Of a DNA stretch of 64,000 nucleotides, positions 48,352 to 55,956 are shown one piece after another. Under the pieces are notes generated by a model. The model worked only from the letters and a program-made list of their open reading frames with translations. It had not been told where the DNA came from and made no database searches. Position 1 is the stretch's first letter; each line of letters starts with the position of its first letter. The translations under genes and the position numbers were made by a program. Origin of the DNA: Levilactobacillus mulengensis (lineage in GTDB: Bacteria; Bacillota; Bacilli; Lactobacillales; Lactobacillaceae); NCBI RefSeq assembly GCF_003946045.1, contig NZ_RHNW01000001.1:248001-312000 (forward strand), written 5' to 3'.

Positions 48352-49149
48352 TTACTTGTTGTCGCCTTCGACAGCGTTAACGATGCTTTCCATTGAGTTG
48401 TCGGTCTTCTTGTCGCCCTTAGCGGCATCAGACTTCTTTTCAAAGGTCTTTTCGTCAACTTGGTCTTCACCCTGACGGCCTTCAACAATGGCATCAGCCA
48501 TCTTGGAAGTGATCAGACGAACGGCACGGATAGCGTCATCGTTAGATGGGATAACAACGTCGATTTCGTCTGGGTCAGTGTTCGTATCAACCATGGCAAC
48601 GATCGGAATGTTCAACTTTTGTGCTTCGTGAACAGCGATTTGTTCCTTGCGAGGGTCAACGATGAACATAACGTCAGGCAGCTTAGGCATGTCTTCGATA
48701 CCGCCTAAGAAACGTTCCAACTTGTCTTGAGACTTCTTAAGTAAGGAAACTTCCTTCTTAGGAAGAACATCAAAAGTACCGTCAGTAGCCATCTTCTTCA
48801 AAGACTTCAGACGCTTGATCCGAGTTTGGATGGTTTCCCAGTTAGTCAAAGTCCCACCTAACCAACGGTGGTTAACGTAGTATTGACCAGCACGGGTAGC
48901 TTCTTCTTCGATAGAGTCTTGCGCTTGCTTCTTAGTCCCAACAAACAGAACAACGGCGCCTTTAGCAGCTTCGTCCTTCATGTAGTTGTAAGCAGCGTCA
49001 ATCAACTTCACCGTCTTTTGTAAGTCGATGATGTAGATACCGTTACGTTCCGTGAAGATGTATTGCTTCATCTTAGGGTTCCAACGACGGGTTTGGTGAC
49101 CAAAGTGGACACCGGCTTCGAGCAGTTGTTTCATTGAAATAACAGCCAT
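48352..49149 (-). CDS. rpsB: Ribosomal protein S2
   Basis: S2 is a late-assembling 30S protein. The 265-residue protein has the standard S2 fold ([23 protein letters not shown] split over the N-terminus, [38 protein letters not shown]) and a Lys/Asp-rich C-terminal tail ([13 protein letters not shown]). The ATG follows GGAGGCATTTT. It is driven by a strong promoter and a structured leader. Secure. Confidence 0.98.
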   Translation of the reverse strand: MAVISMKQLLEAGVHFGHQTRRWNPKMKQYIFTERNGIYIIDLQKTVKLIDAAYNYMKDEAAKGAVVLFVGTKKQAQDSIEEEATRAGQYYVNHRWLGGTLTNWETIQTRIKRLKSLKKMATDGTFDVLPKKEVSLLKKSQDKLERFLGGIEDMPKLPDVMFIVDPRKEQIAVHEAQKLNIPIVAMVDTNTDPDEIDVVIPSNDDAIRAVRLITSKMADAIVEGRQGEDQVDEKTFEKKSDAAKGDKKTDNSMESIVNAVEGDNK

Positions 49150-49272
49150 GATAAAATGCCTCCAAATAGTTTTTGATTTCCTCCCCCACGCTCAACTGAC
49201 TGGAGAACTCGCAAGCGAGCACCCCTCCGGTCATCACGCGAGGTGTGAATTGGCGCATACGCACCGAAAGTA
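49150..49272 (-). promoter_or_regulatory. Structured leader of rpsB, possible S2 autoregulatory element
   Basis: The 120-nt leader can form GGTGCG with CGCC, CACCTCG through GGGGTG, and CTCGC with GCGAG hairpins before the ribosome binding site. Ribosomal protein leaders of this kind commonly bind the encoded protein; that is inferred here. The bases from 49302 to 49435 hold only inverted repeats and no gene. Confidence 0.4.
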
Positions 49273-49301
49273 ATTATACAAAATCTCTCGGCTAAACACA
49301 A
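49273..49301 (-). promoter_or_regulatory. Promoter of rpsB-tsf
   Basis: On the minus strand TTGTGT, a 17-bp spacer and a perfect TATAAT. Confidence 0.7.
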
Positions 49302-49435
49302 GCAAAAGTTTAGGATTCTTGTCGAGCTTGTCCAATGACTGACGGGACGCCGTTCGTTAATTTCCCGTCTGATGGATTCTCTTAGTCGGCTGGTTAAAGC
49401 CAGAGCCGAACGTTAGTCCCCCTCATCCCAGAAAA

Positions 49436-49464
49436 TTGGCATTTTTTAATAAGTATGATAAACT
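49436..49464 (+). promoter_or_regulatory. Promoter of the HAD gene at 49494
   Basis: TTGGCA, a 17-bp spacer and TAAACT lie 30 nt before the ATG. Confidence 0.6.
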
Positions 49465-49493
49465 ACCAAAGAACTAAATGAGGAGGAAACGAA

Positions 49494-50216
49494 ATGATAA
49501 AAGCGGTCGTCTTCGATGTCGATGACACGCTCTATGACCAAAAGGCTCCCTTCGTGGCCGCCTTGGAACCACTAGTAACCAATTCAGAAACGCTCGATTT
49601 CACCCAGGCCTTTCAGGACTACCGGTGCCAAAGCGCTAGTGCCTACGACCAAGTCGCCAGTGGCCGCTGGTCGCACGAAGAAATGGCCGTCAACCGTTTG
49701 AACGCCACCCTGCAAAAGCAGGACGTCGCGCCGGTTGACAGTGCCACGGCATTAGCGTTTGAACACGCCTATGCCGCTGGCCTACAAGATATTAAACTGT
49801 TCCCGGGGCTGGCAACGGCCTTGGACCAACTGAAAGATCAATTTAAGTTGGGCATCATTACCAATGGTAAAACGCAACACCAACTCGCCAAGGTCATGCA
49901 ATTGGAAATGCACCGGTGGATTGACCGGGACAACATCATCACGTCCGAGGAAGCCGGCTTAGCCAAGCCCGACCCCCAAATCTTTACGATGATGAATCAC
50001 CGCTTGAACCTCCGTGCCACCGAAGTCGCCTACGTGGGTGACTGCTACGGCATGGACGTCAAGGGTGCTAAGCAAGCCGGTTGGCACGCCTTTTGGTTCA
50101 ACCACCGCAACGCTGAAATGACCGATGGCGGCAACTGGATTCCGGATCAGACGGTCGGCGATTCTTTGGAACTGCAGGACCTCCTGCTCGCCCTCTCCGC
50201 CGTTCCTGAACTGTAG
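49494..50216 (+). CDS. HAD-superfamily hydrolase, YjjG-like nucleotidase
   Basis: The 240-residue cytoplasmic phosphatase has all HAD motifs: VVFDVDDTLYDQ with Asp8 and Asp10, GIITNGKTQHQ as motif II, AKPDPQIF with the motif III lysine, and VGDCYGMDVKGAKQAG as motif IV. The four-helix cap between motifs I and II and the DDTLYDQ variant fit YjjG/YfnB-type house-cleaning 5'-nucleotidases. The exact substrate is inferred. It has GAGGAGG before the ATG and a promoter of its own; repeat copy G follows the stop. Confidence 0.85.
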   Translation: MIKAVVFDVDDTLYDQKAPFVAALEPLVTNSETLDFTQAFQDYRCQSASAYDQVASGRWSHEEMAVNRLNATLQKQDVAPVDSATALAFEHAYAAGLQDIKLFPGLATALDQLKDQFKLGIITNGKTQHQLAKVMQLEMHRWIDRDNIITSEEAGLAKPDPQIFTMMNHRLNLRATEVAYVGDCYGMDVKGAKQAGWHAFWFNHRNAEMTDGGNWIPDQTVGDSLELQDLLLALSAVPEL

Positions 50217-50235
50217 AACCGATTGTACTTTGTCT

Positions 50236-50346
50236 CTCGTTCCCGGCGGCGGTCTCAAGATGCCCTGCTTGTGGGGAACGGCTCCAGCCTGAGAAGCGTT
50301 CTTCCGCCTCGCCGGGCATCTTGGACCGCCTCTGGTCACTGACATT
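50236..50346 (+). repeat. Dispersed multi-hairpin repeat, family 1, copy G (short form)
   Basis: Only 110 bp. The closing stem GGCGGTCTCAAGATGCCC (50248-50265) pairs with GGGCATCTTGGACCGCC (50314-50330). The left part to CTTCCGCCTC is present, but the CTTTGAG and CTGAG hairpins are gone. CGTTCCCGG and CCTCTGGTCACTGACATT mark its ends. It lies between convergent genes. Confidence 0.85.
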
Positions 50347-50442
50347 GCGCAACGGTTTACAGTTCCGTCTTAATTTGACTGATTTCGACCAACAACCCAC
50401 TTGCTTGGTTCGGTCAGTCCTCCTAAATTAAAAAGTAAGCAT

Positions 50443-50474
50443 AAAAAAAGTCGCTCAGCTGAGCGGCTTTTTTG
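50443..50474. terminator. Bidirectional terminator at the D-LDH gene end
   Basis: AAGTCGCTCAG pairs with CTGAGCGGCTT and is flanked by T7 and T6 on the two strands. Confidence 0.88.
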
Positions 50475-50484
50475 CTAGCAATTT

Positions 50485-51480
50485 TTAGAACTTAACTTCG
50501 TTCTCGGCCTTGCCAGTTTCAATTAATTGTTTGTTGTTGTTCAAAGCGAACTGGACCATGTTCTTAACGGCCGTCTTGGTGTAGAAGGCGATGTGTGGCG
50601 TAACCAGTACATTTTCGCGCTTCATCAAGTTCTTCAGGCGTTCGTCAGGAATGGCGTCGAAGCTACCGAAGTCGGTGTTGAAGATGCCCACTTCGTCTTC
50701 GTAAACGTCCAGCGCAGCACCGGCAACCTTGCCGCTGTCGAGGGCCCGAATCAAAGCGTCCGTGTCGATCAGTGCACCACGGGCAGGGTTCAAGATCCAA
50801 ACGCCATCCTTCATCTTACCGAAGGCGTCGTCGTTCAACATCTTTTCGTTATCCTTGGTTGCGGGGGCGTGTAAGGAGATGACGTCGGCTTGGGCGTACA
50901 ATTCATCCAACGTATCCACGTAGATACCCTGCTTTTCCAGCTCTGGGTTGTGGAAGACATCGTAAGCAATCACCTTGGCACCGAAGCCTTGGTAGATCTT
51001 CATCGCTGCGCGACCAATCCGACCGGTGGCAACGATACCGACCGTCATGCTGTTCAATTCATCCGCAATGTCTGGGGCCCAAGTCAGGTCACCGTTGGCC
51101 TGCTTACGGTCAAACGTTGGTGTCCGCCGTAACAGACGCATCAATTGCGTAACTGTTAATTCAGCAATCGCTTCTGGTGAGTATGCTGGAACGTTGGTAA
51201 CCTTGAAGCCGTTGCGTTTAACGGCATCGGCATCAACGTTATCCACACCGACATTCCGTAATGACAGATTGGTCACCCCATTAGCGGCTAACTTGTCTAA
51301 GACAGAGGCCGTGTAAGGTTTTTGTTGGTAAACCACTGCCCCGTCATAGCCTTTAGCAAGATCAACAGTCTTGTCGTCTAAGAGGTCGCCGACAGCCTTA
51401 ACTTCAATCCCTTGTTCCTTGGACCATTGTTCCAAATAAGGTTGTTCGTCGTCACGAATGCCATAAGCAATAATTTTCAC
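50485..51480 (-). CDS. ldhD: D-lactate dehydrogenase (D-2-hydroxyacid dehydrogenase)
   Basis: The enzyme reduces pyruvate to D-lactate with NADH in the cytoplasm. Its 331 residues fit D-LDH of lactobacilli throughout (SLRNVGVDNVD, WAPDIADELNSMTVG). Catalytic residues are visible: Arg234 in NPARGALID, an acidic cluster DVYEDE near 263, and His296 in VTPHIAFYT. The Rossmann motif reads VGIVATGRIG, so the first glycine of GxGxxG is Ala151, unusual in this family. The start is GTG after GAGGAGG. A 16-bp palindrome lies directly upstream of that box. Confidence 0.9.
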   Translation of the reverse strand: MKIIAYGIRDDEQPYLEQWSKEQGIEVKAVGDLLDDKTVDLAKGYDGAVVYQQKPYTASVLDKLAANGVTNLSLRNVGVDNVDADAVKRNGFKVTNVPAYSPEAIAELTVTQLMRLLRRTPTFDRKQANGDLTWAPDIADELNSMTVGIVATGRIGRAAMKIYQGFGAKVIAYDVFHNPELEKQGIYVDTLDELYAQADVISLHAPATKDNEKMLNDDAFGKMKDGVWILNPARGALIDTDALIRALDSGKVAGAALDVYEDEVGIFNTDFGSFDAIPDERLKNLMKRENVLVTPHIAFYTKTAVKNMVQFALNNNKQLIETGKAENEVKF

Positions 51481-51492
51481 AGTAATTTCCTC

Positions 51493-51508
51493 CTCAAATT
51501 AATTTGAG
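51493..51508 (-). promoter_or_regulatory. Palindrome next to the ldhD ribosome binding site
   Basis: CTCAAATTAATTTGAG is a perfect 16-bp palindrome ending against the Shine-Dalgarno sequence. It could be an operator or an RNA hairpin affecting translation. Confidence 0.4.
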
Positions 51509-51561
51509 ACACTTTTTTGAAGCACGGGCATAGTGTAACACAGATAAACCAATTTTCTCCA

Positions 51562-51831
51562 CTAAAGTGTTACCCCATGATCGGCTAGGTAGGCCAATTT
51601 CTTTTGCCGGCTCTGGTGCTTGAAGGCCCACTCCGCGTGTAAGGCATCGTGCTTGCTGTTAAATTCTTCACTATAGAGGACCTTCAACGGCCGGTGAACC
51701 TTCGTATACTTGGCCCCCTTGCCGGCTAAATGGGTGGCAAAGCGTTTGGCAACATCGGTCGTGAAGCCGCCATACAGGGAATTGTCCGCGCACAAGAGCA
51801 CGTAGAAGTAGTACAACTTAGTGCTGGCCAT
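51562..51831 (-). CDS. GIY-YIG nuclease-domain protein
   Basis: This 89-residue single-domain protein of the YhbQ/YazA (UPF0213-like) type has [20 protein letters not shown], where YVL and YGG give the GIY-YIG signature, [15 protein letters not shown] with the catalytic Arg, and the Glu in LHAEWAFK. Such stand-alone domains are probably DNA nicking or repair nucleases, but their substrate is unknown. It overlaps the end of the upstream methyltransferase gene by 14 nt, with GGAGG inside that gene, so they are translationally coupled, an order conserved in Firmicutes. Confidence 0.9.
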   Translation of the reverse strand: MASTKLYYFYVLLCADNSLYGGFTTDVAKRFATHLAGKGAKYTKVHRPLKVLYSEEFNSKHDALHAEWAFKHQSRQKKLAYLADHGVTL

Positions 51832-52564
51832 AGAGTAACGCCTCCACTTCGGGCGTGTAATGGCCCTGCGCGTCGTAAACCGTGAGTGGCGTTGGGAACC
51901 GCAGTCCCCCGGGCTTGCCGTCCTTGATGGCTTCGACCAGGACCATGTTGGCCTCCTTGCCGGGCTTCGGGTGAACCAGCCGTACGCGTTTAGGGGCCAA
52001 CCGGTTCGCCGTCATCAGCTCCAACAGCTGAAGCAGCCGGTCGGGCCGGTGAACAAAGTAAGCCTTGCCGTTCATCTTGAGCAAGCCACTGGTCGTTTCC
52101 ACAATCGTTGCCAAATTAGTCAAAATTTCATGGCGGGCAATCGCCAGGTACCGGTTCGGATTCTTCTGACTGTCCGGCAGGTCTTCGAAATACGGCGGGT
52201 TACAGGTCACTACGTCCACCGAATCCTTGGGAATCCAGTCGTTCACCTGGGCCAAATCGCCCTCGTACACCGTCATGCGGTCCGTCAGGTCATTCAGGGC
52301 AATGCTGCGTCGAGCCATGTCGGCCAGCCGCGGCTGAATCTCCACCTCGGCCAACTGACCGTGCGTCTTGCTACTCATAAACAGGCCCACCGCGCCGTTA
52401 CCGGCACACAGGTCGACCGTCTGACTGGTCGCGCGCAACGGGAGCTTGGCAAAATCCGCCAGCAATACGGCGTCCAGTGAAAAGGCGAAGACCTCGGGGC
52501 TCTGAATAATTTGAATATCTTGACTATATAATTGATCGATTCGTTCATCGGGTTTCAGGTTCAC
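51818..52564 (-). CDS. tRNA1(Val) (adenine37-N6)-methyltransferase-like protein
   Basis: The 248-residue class I SAM methyltransferase has [10 protein letters not shown], the SAM loop [13 protein letters not shown], and the N6-adenine catalytic motif [10 protein letters not shown]. It belongs to the TrmN6/YabB group, which methylates A37 of tRNA(Val) in E. coli; function in lactobacilli is by homology only. The start is a GTG after GGAGGCGTTATCG. It is the first gene of a pair with the GIY-YIG gene and is divergent from the acyltransferase gene, with repeat copy H between them. Confidence 0.85.
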   Translation of the reverse strand: MNLKPDERIDQLYSQDIQIIQSPEVFAFSLDAVLLADFAKLPLRATSQTVDLCAGNGAVGLFMSSKTHGQLAEVEIQPRLADMARRSIALNDLTDRMTVYEGDLAQVNDWIPKDSVDVVTCNPPYFEDLPDSQKNPNRYLAIARHEILTNLATIVETTSGLLKMNGKAYFVHRPDRLLQLLELMTANRLAPKRVRLVHPKPGKEANMVLVEAIKDGKPGGLRFPTPLTVYDAQGHYTPEVEALLYGQH

Positions 52565-52624
52565 CGATAACGCCTCCGTTTCGTTAAAAGGTTTTTAGTT
52601 AAAATTAATTGGCTTGCGGTAATT

Positions 52625-52812
52625 GTTCGTTCCCGGCGGCGGGCTCAAAACGGCCTGCTATGGGGCCGGTTCCAGCCAAAGAACGGGCTTCCACCTCGAC
52701 TTTGAGCCACAGTACGGTCTCAAAGGTCGTCCCGTGGACTAGGCTGAGAAAATTCCTCAGCCAAGGCCACCGACACAGCTGGCCATTTTGGCCCGCCTCT
52801 GGTCACTGACAC
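52625..52812 (+). repeat. Dispersed multi-hairpin repeat, family 1, copy H
   Basis: The closing stem GGCGGGCTCAAAACGGCC (52638-52655) pairs with GGCCATTTTGGCCCGCC (52781-52797). Inner hairpins are CGAC-CTTTGAG with CTCAAAG-GTCG (52697-52729) and GGCTGAG with CTCAGCC (52742-52762). Constant blocks CTTCCACCTCGAC, CACCGACACAGCT and CCTCTGGTCACTGACA are present. The outer GTGAAAAT ends seen in copies A and D are not recognisable. The rest of the 500-nt gap (52813-52998) has no gene. Confidence 0.88.
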
Positions 52813-52998
52813 TGGCCACTCTGCCACATCTTGCCAACCTGGCAACTCACTCTCTTAAATTGCCAGTCTATATTCCTCTGACATGGACTTGATGCTTGAC
52901 CCACTCAAGCTAATTTTACCTATTCGGATCATCAGCCATCTGCCAGCCACCCAGTTGGATGTCACGCGCACATTTCTCCAGCATTTTCACAAGATAGC

Positions 52999-53027
52999 TT
53001 GCAACCCCGCGACTTTTTTTGCATACT
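52999..53027 (+). promoter_or_regulatory. Promoter of the acyltransferase gene
   Basis: TTGCAA, a 17-bp spacer and CATACT. Its position rules out the longer open frame beginning near 52999 as the coding start. Confidence 0.55.
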
Positions 53028-53064
53028 AGAAACAATCAGTTTCATTGCGAGAGGAGTGTATCAC

Positions 53065-53700
53065 ATGTTTTATAAATTCTTACGGGGCGTGGTTTGTACG
53101 ATTTTGTACATCGTCAATGGCCGGGCACGGTACGTTCACCAAGCTGACTTGCCGGACGGCCCTTACGTTTTGGTGGGCCCCCACCGGACCTGGTTCGATC
53201 CCGTTTATTTTGCCATGGCGGGTTATCCGCGCAAGTTTAGTTTCATGGCCAAAGAGGAATTGTTCCAAAACCCTATTTTCCGATGGTTGTTGAAACATGT
53301 CAACGGTTTTCCAGTAAATCGTGACCATCCGGGCCCTTCAGCCATCAAAACCCCGGTTCGCATTCTGCGTCAGGGTGATTTGTCGCTGATCATGTTCCCT
53401 TCAGGCTCTCGGCACTCCGCCGAACTCAAGGGTGGCGCAGCGGTCATTGCTAAGATGGCCGGCGTTCCCCTGGTTCCCGCCGTCTACCAAGGCCCCCTGA
53501 CCTTCAAGCAACTCTTTTCCCGCAAGCCGGTCACGATTGCCTTTGGCACCCCCATCGTCATCGACCGCAAGATGAAATTAAACGAAGAAGGCCAAGCCGT
53601 CATCGAAAAGCAAATGCAGGCGGCCTTCGACAAGCTCGACAACGAAATCGACCCGAATTTCCACTACGTCGATGTCACGGGCGAAAAGAAAAAGGATTAA
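53065..53700 (+). CDS. plsC: 1-acyl-sn-glycerol-3-phosphate acyltransferase
   Basis: This membrane-associated enzyme acylates lysophosphatidic acid to phosphatidic acid, the substrate of CdsA. The 211-residue protein has the HX4D catalytic motif HRTWFD (His40, Asp45) and the glycerophosphate-binding FPSGSRHS in place of FPEGTRS, with an N-terminal amphipathic or membrane helix (YKFLRGVVCTILYIV). The ATG at 53065 follows AGGAG. The EGT to SGS change in motif III is a variation worth noting. A very strong terminator follows. Confidence 0.9.
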   Translation: MFYKFLRGVVCTILYIVNGRARYVHQADLPDGPYVLVGPHRTWFDPVYFAMAGYPRKFSFMAKEELFQNPIFRWLLKHVNGFPVNRDHPGPSAIKTPVRILRQGDLSLIMFPSGSRHSAELKGGAAVIAKMAGVPLVPAVYQGPLTFKQLFSRKPVTIAFGTPIVIDRKMKLNEEGQAVIEKQMQAAFDKLDNEIDPNFHYVDVTGEKKKD

Positions 53701-53716
53701 TAAAATATTCCATGAT

Positions 53717-53777
53717 AAAAGGGCTTCGTTAGTGTCTGGCACAGCATCTACTGTGACGCACTAACGAAGCCCTTTTT
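53717..53777. terminator. Long bidirectional terminator after plsC
   Basis: An 18-bp stem AAAAGGGCTTCGTTAGTG (53717-53734) with CACTAACGAAGCCCTTTT (53759-53776), and an inner CACAG with CTGTG hairpin, followed by T5. It is well above average strength. Confidence 0.92.
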
Positions 53778-53893
53778 CGTTTCACTTTTAATTCAACTAC
53801 CAGCAACCATTATGACAAAGTACATGAATGCCAACAGAGCATCTAAACATCTGAACACGAGATCAATAATTGTAGGCCAACATGAGCCGCAGA

Positions 53894-54138
53894 ACTGGTT
53901 AAAATGTGCCCAGTGCAACCCGTTTTAGTGACCAGAGGCGGACCAAGGTTCCCGGCTGTGTCGATGGCCTTGGCTGAGGTTTTCTCAGCCTAGCCCATGG
54001 GACGACCTTTGAGACCGCTTTTGGGCTCAAAGTCGAGGTGGAAGCCCGCCTCTCGGGCTGTAACCGACCCCATAGCAGGGAACCTTGAGCCCGCCGCCGG
54101 GAACGAACATCCCCGCAACCCGGCACAGTTTAACCAGT
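53894..54138 (-). repeat. Dispersed multi-hairpin repeat, family 1, copy I (complete, with outer stem)
   Basis: The outer stem ACTGGTTAAAATGTGCC (53894-53910) pairs with GGCACAGTTTAACCAGT (54122-54138), one mismatch. The closing stem GGCGGACCAAGGTTCCC (53937-53953) pairs with GGGAACCTTGAGCCCGCC (54078-54095). Inside are GGCTGAG with CTCAGCC, CGAC-CTTTGAG with CTCAAAG-GTCG and AGCCCG with CGGGCT. It lies between convergent plsC and the ABC transporter gene, overlapping neither. Confidence 0.9.
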
Positions 54139-54162
54139 CCGGAGGCGCTGTAGCGAAAATGA

Positions 54163-55956
54163 TTAGTCCACGTGGGCGGCGTTTTGGAGTTGAATCATGT
54201 CGTAGTAGTAACCGTGTTGCGCCATCAACTCGTCGTTGGTCCCACGTTCCACGATTCTCCCTTGGTTCAAAACCAAAATCAAATCGGCATTCTGGATCGT
54301 TGATAACCGGTGCGCAATCGCAATCGTCGTCCGATTTTCTTGAATCCGGCTCAACCCGTTTTGAATCATGGTTTCCGTTTCCGTGTCGACGTTGGCCGTT
54401 GCCTCATCCAGGATCAGAATCTTGGGATCGGTGACCACCGTCCGGGCAAAGGTAATCAGTTGTCGCTGACCAGCGGAGTATTCGGTTCCCCGTTCCAAGA
54501 CCGGCGTGGCATAGCCCTCCGGTAACTTGTCGATAAACTCATCGGCTTGAACGAAGTGTGCGGCCCGCTCGACCTGCTCGTCGGAGATATCCGGATTAAA
54601 CATCCGAATGTTGGTTTGGATATCGCCATAGAACAACTGCGGTTCCTGCAAAACCAAGCCCATCTTAGCGCGGAGCTCGGCTGCCGGGTAATCCCGGATG
54701 TCGCGGTCATCAATCAAGACCTGCCCGGATTGGAACTCGTAGAAACGCATCAACACGTTGATCGTTGATGTCTTCCCGGAACCCGTTTGGCCAACCAAGG
54801 CAACCGTTTGACCGGGCTCGGCGACAAACGAGACGTCGCGCAGGACGGGATGCTCCTGGTCGTAAGCAAAGGTCACGTGGCGAAATTCAACTTTGCCGGC
54901 CGTGATCTTAGCGTCGGCGACAGGATGCTGTTGGGGTGCGAGCGTTTGGTCATCCAAGATGCGTAACACCCGGGAACCCGCCACCATCCCGTTTTGAAAG
55001 TCACTCAGGTTATCCATCATGTTGCTCATGGGACTGTAAAAGTTGTTCAAATACGTAATGAACGCATAAATCACCCCGGCAGCCACGACCTCATGTAGAC
55101 CGCGAACACCGAAGATACCCAAGACAATGACGGTCCCTAACGCGTAAAACAGATTGATGATGGGGCTCAACAATAACGAGTTGGTCCGAATCATGTCGCG
55201 GCGGGTCCCGTAATAGGCCTTGTTGGTCTTCTCAAAGTTGGCTGCCGTCCGCTTTTCTTGGCGGAACTCCTGAATGACACTGATTCCCGTAATGGCCTCG
55301 GCCAATTTGGTGTTCAGTTCACTCAACCGTTCCCGCATCCGCCGGTAGACCTTGGAGCTGAAACGTTGGTAATACCAAATCGTCAGGCCCAAGAATGGCA
55401 CCAGAATCAACGTCCAGAGCGCCACCTTCACATCCGTCACGTACATGGCGATGAAGGATGAAATCACGGCGAACAACGCCAACACCAGGGTGTTAAACAG
55501 CGCCCAGAAGTTGGAGAAGGTCATGGTATCGTTCATCAACCGTGACAGGATGGACCCACCTGGCGTTTGGTCAAAGTACCGCATCCCCTTACCATGTAAA
55601 TCATGGAAAAGTTTGCGGCGCACATTTTCTAGCATGTACTCGGCACCCATGGTACTGGTATAGTTTTGCCAGAATTGGAAGACCGCCTTGACGACCATCC
55701 CGAACAGGTACAGGCCGGCGAACATCCACATAATGGCAATCGTGGCGTTGCTGGTCCGCAAATACTTGTCCATGTAAGTCCGGAGCAGCCATGGCAGGAA
55801 GACGTTCACGGCACTGATCAGCGCCGACAAGATGACGGAGCCGACGAAGAACCATTTATACGGCGCGGCAAAATGAAAGAGTCGCTTGACCACTGTCAGT
55901 TGTTCCTTGGTTGACATGCTATGGGCCCAAGCGGATTCGTGTGGTTTATCTGCCAT
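54163..55956 (-). CDS. ABC exporter half-transporter, subunit 2 (catalytically active NBD)
   Basis: The 597-residue protein has an N-terminal type I exporter membrane domain (six segments, about 35-325) and a nucleotide-binding domain with Walker A ALVGQTGSGKTSTIN, Walker B KILILDEATANVD with the catalytic Glu, and H-loop IAIAHRLSTI. Its signature is YSAGQRQ instead of LSGGQ. Together with the partner encoded just upstream it forms a heterodimeric multidrug or peptide exporter of the LmrCD/BmrCD type; the substrate is not known. The ATG at 55956 overlaps the partner's end by 11 nt. Confidence 0.92.
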   Translation of the reverse strand: MADKPHESAWAHSMSTKEQLTVVKRLFHFAAPYKWFFVGSVILSALISAVNVFLPWLLRTYMDKYLRTSNATIAIMWMFAGLYLFGMVVKAVFQFWQNYTSTMGAEYMLENVRRKLFHDLHGKGMRYFDQTPGGSILSRLMNDTMTFSNFWALFNTLVLALFAVISSFIAMYVTDVKVALWTLILVPFLGLTIWYYQRFSSKVYRRMRERLSELNTKLAEAITGISVIQEFRQEKRTAANFEKTNKAYYGTRRDMIRTNSLLLSPIINLFYALGTVIVLGIFGVRGLHEVVAAGVIYAFITYLNNFYSPMSNMMDNLSDFQNGMVAGSRVLRILDDQTLAPQQHPVADAKITAGKVEFRHVTFAYDQEHPVLRDVSFVAEPGQTVALVGQTGSGKTSTINVLMRFYEFQSGQVLIDDRDIRDYPAAELRAKMGLVLQEPQLFYGDIQTNIRMFNPDISDEQVERAAHFVQADEFIDKLPEGYATPVLERGTEYSAGQRQLITFARTVVTDPKILILDEATANVDTETETMIQNGLSRIQENRTTIAIAHRLSTIQNADLILVLNQGRIVERGTNDELMAQHGYYYDMIQLQNAAHVD

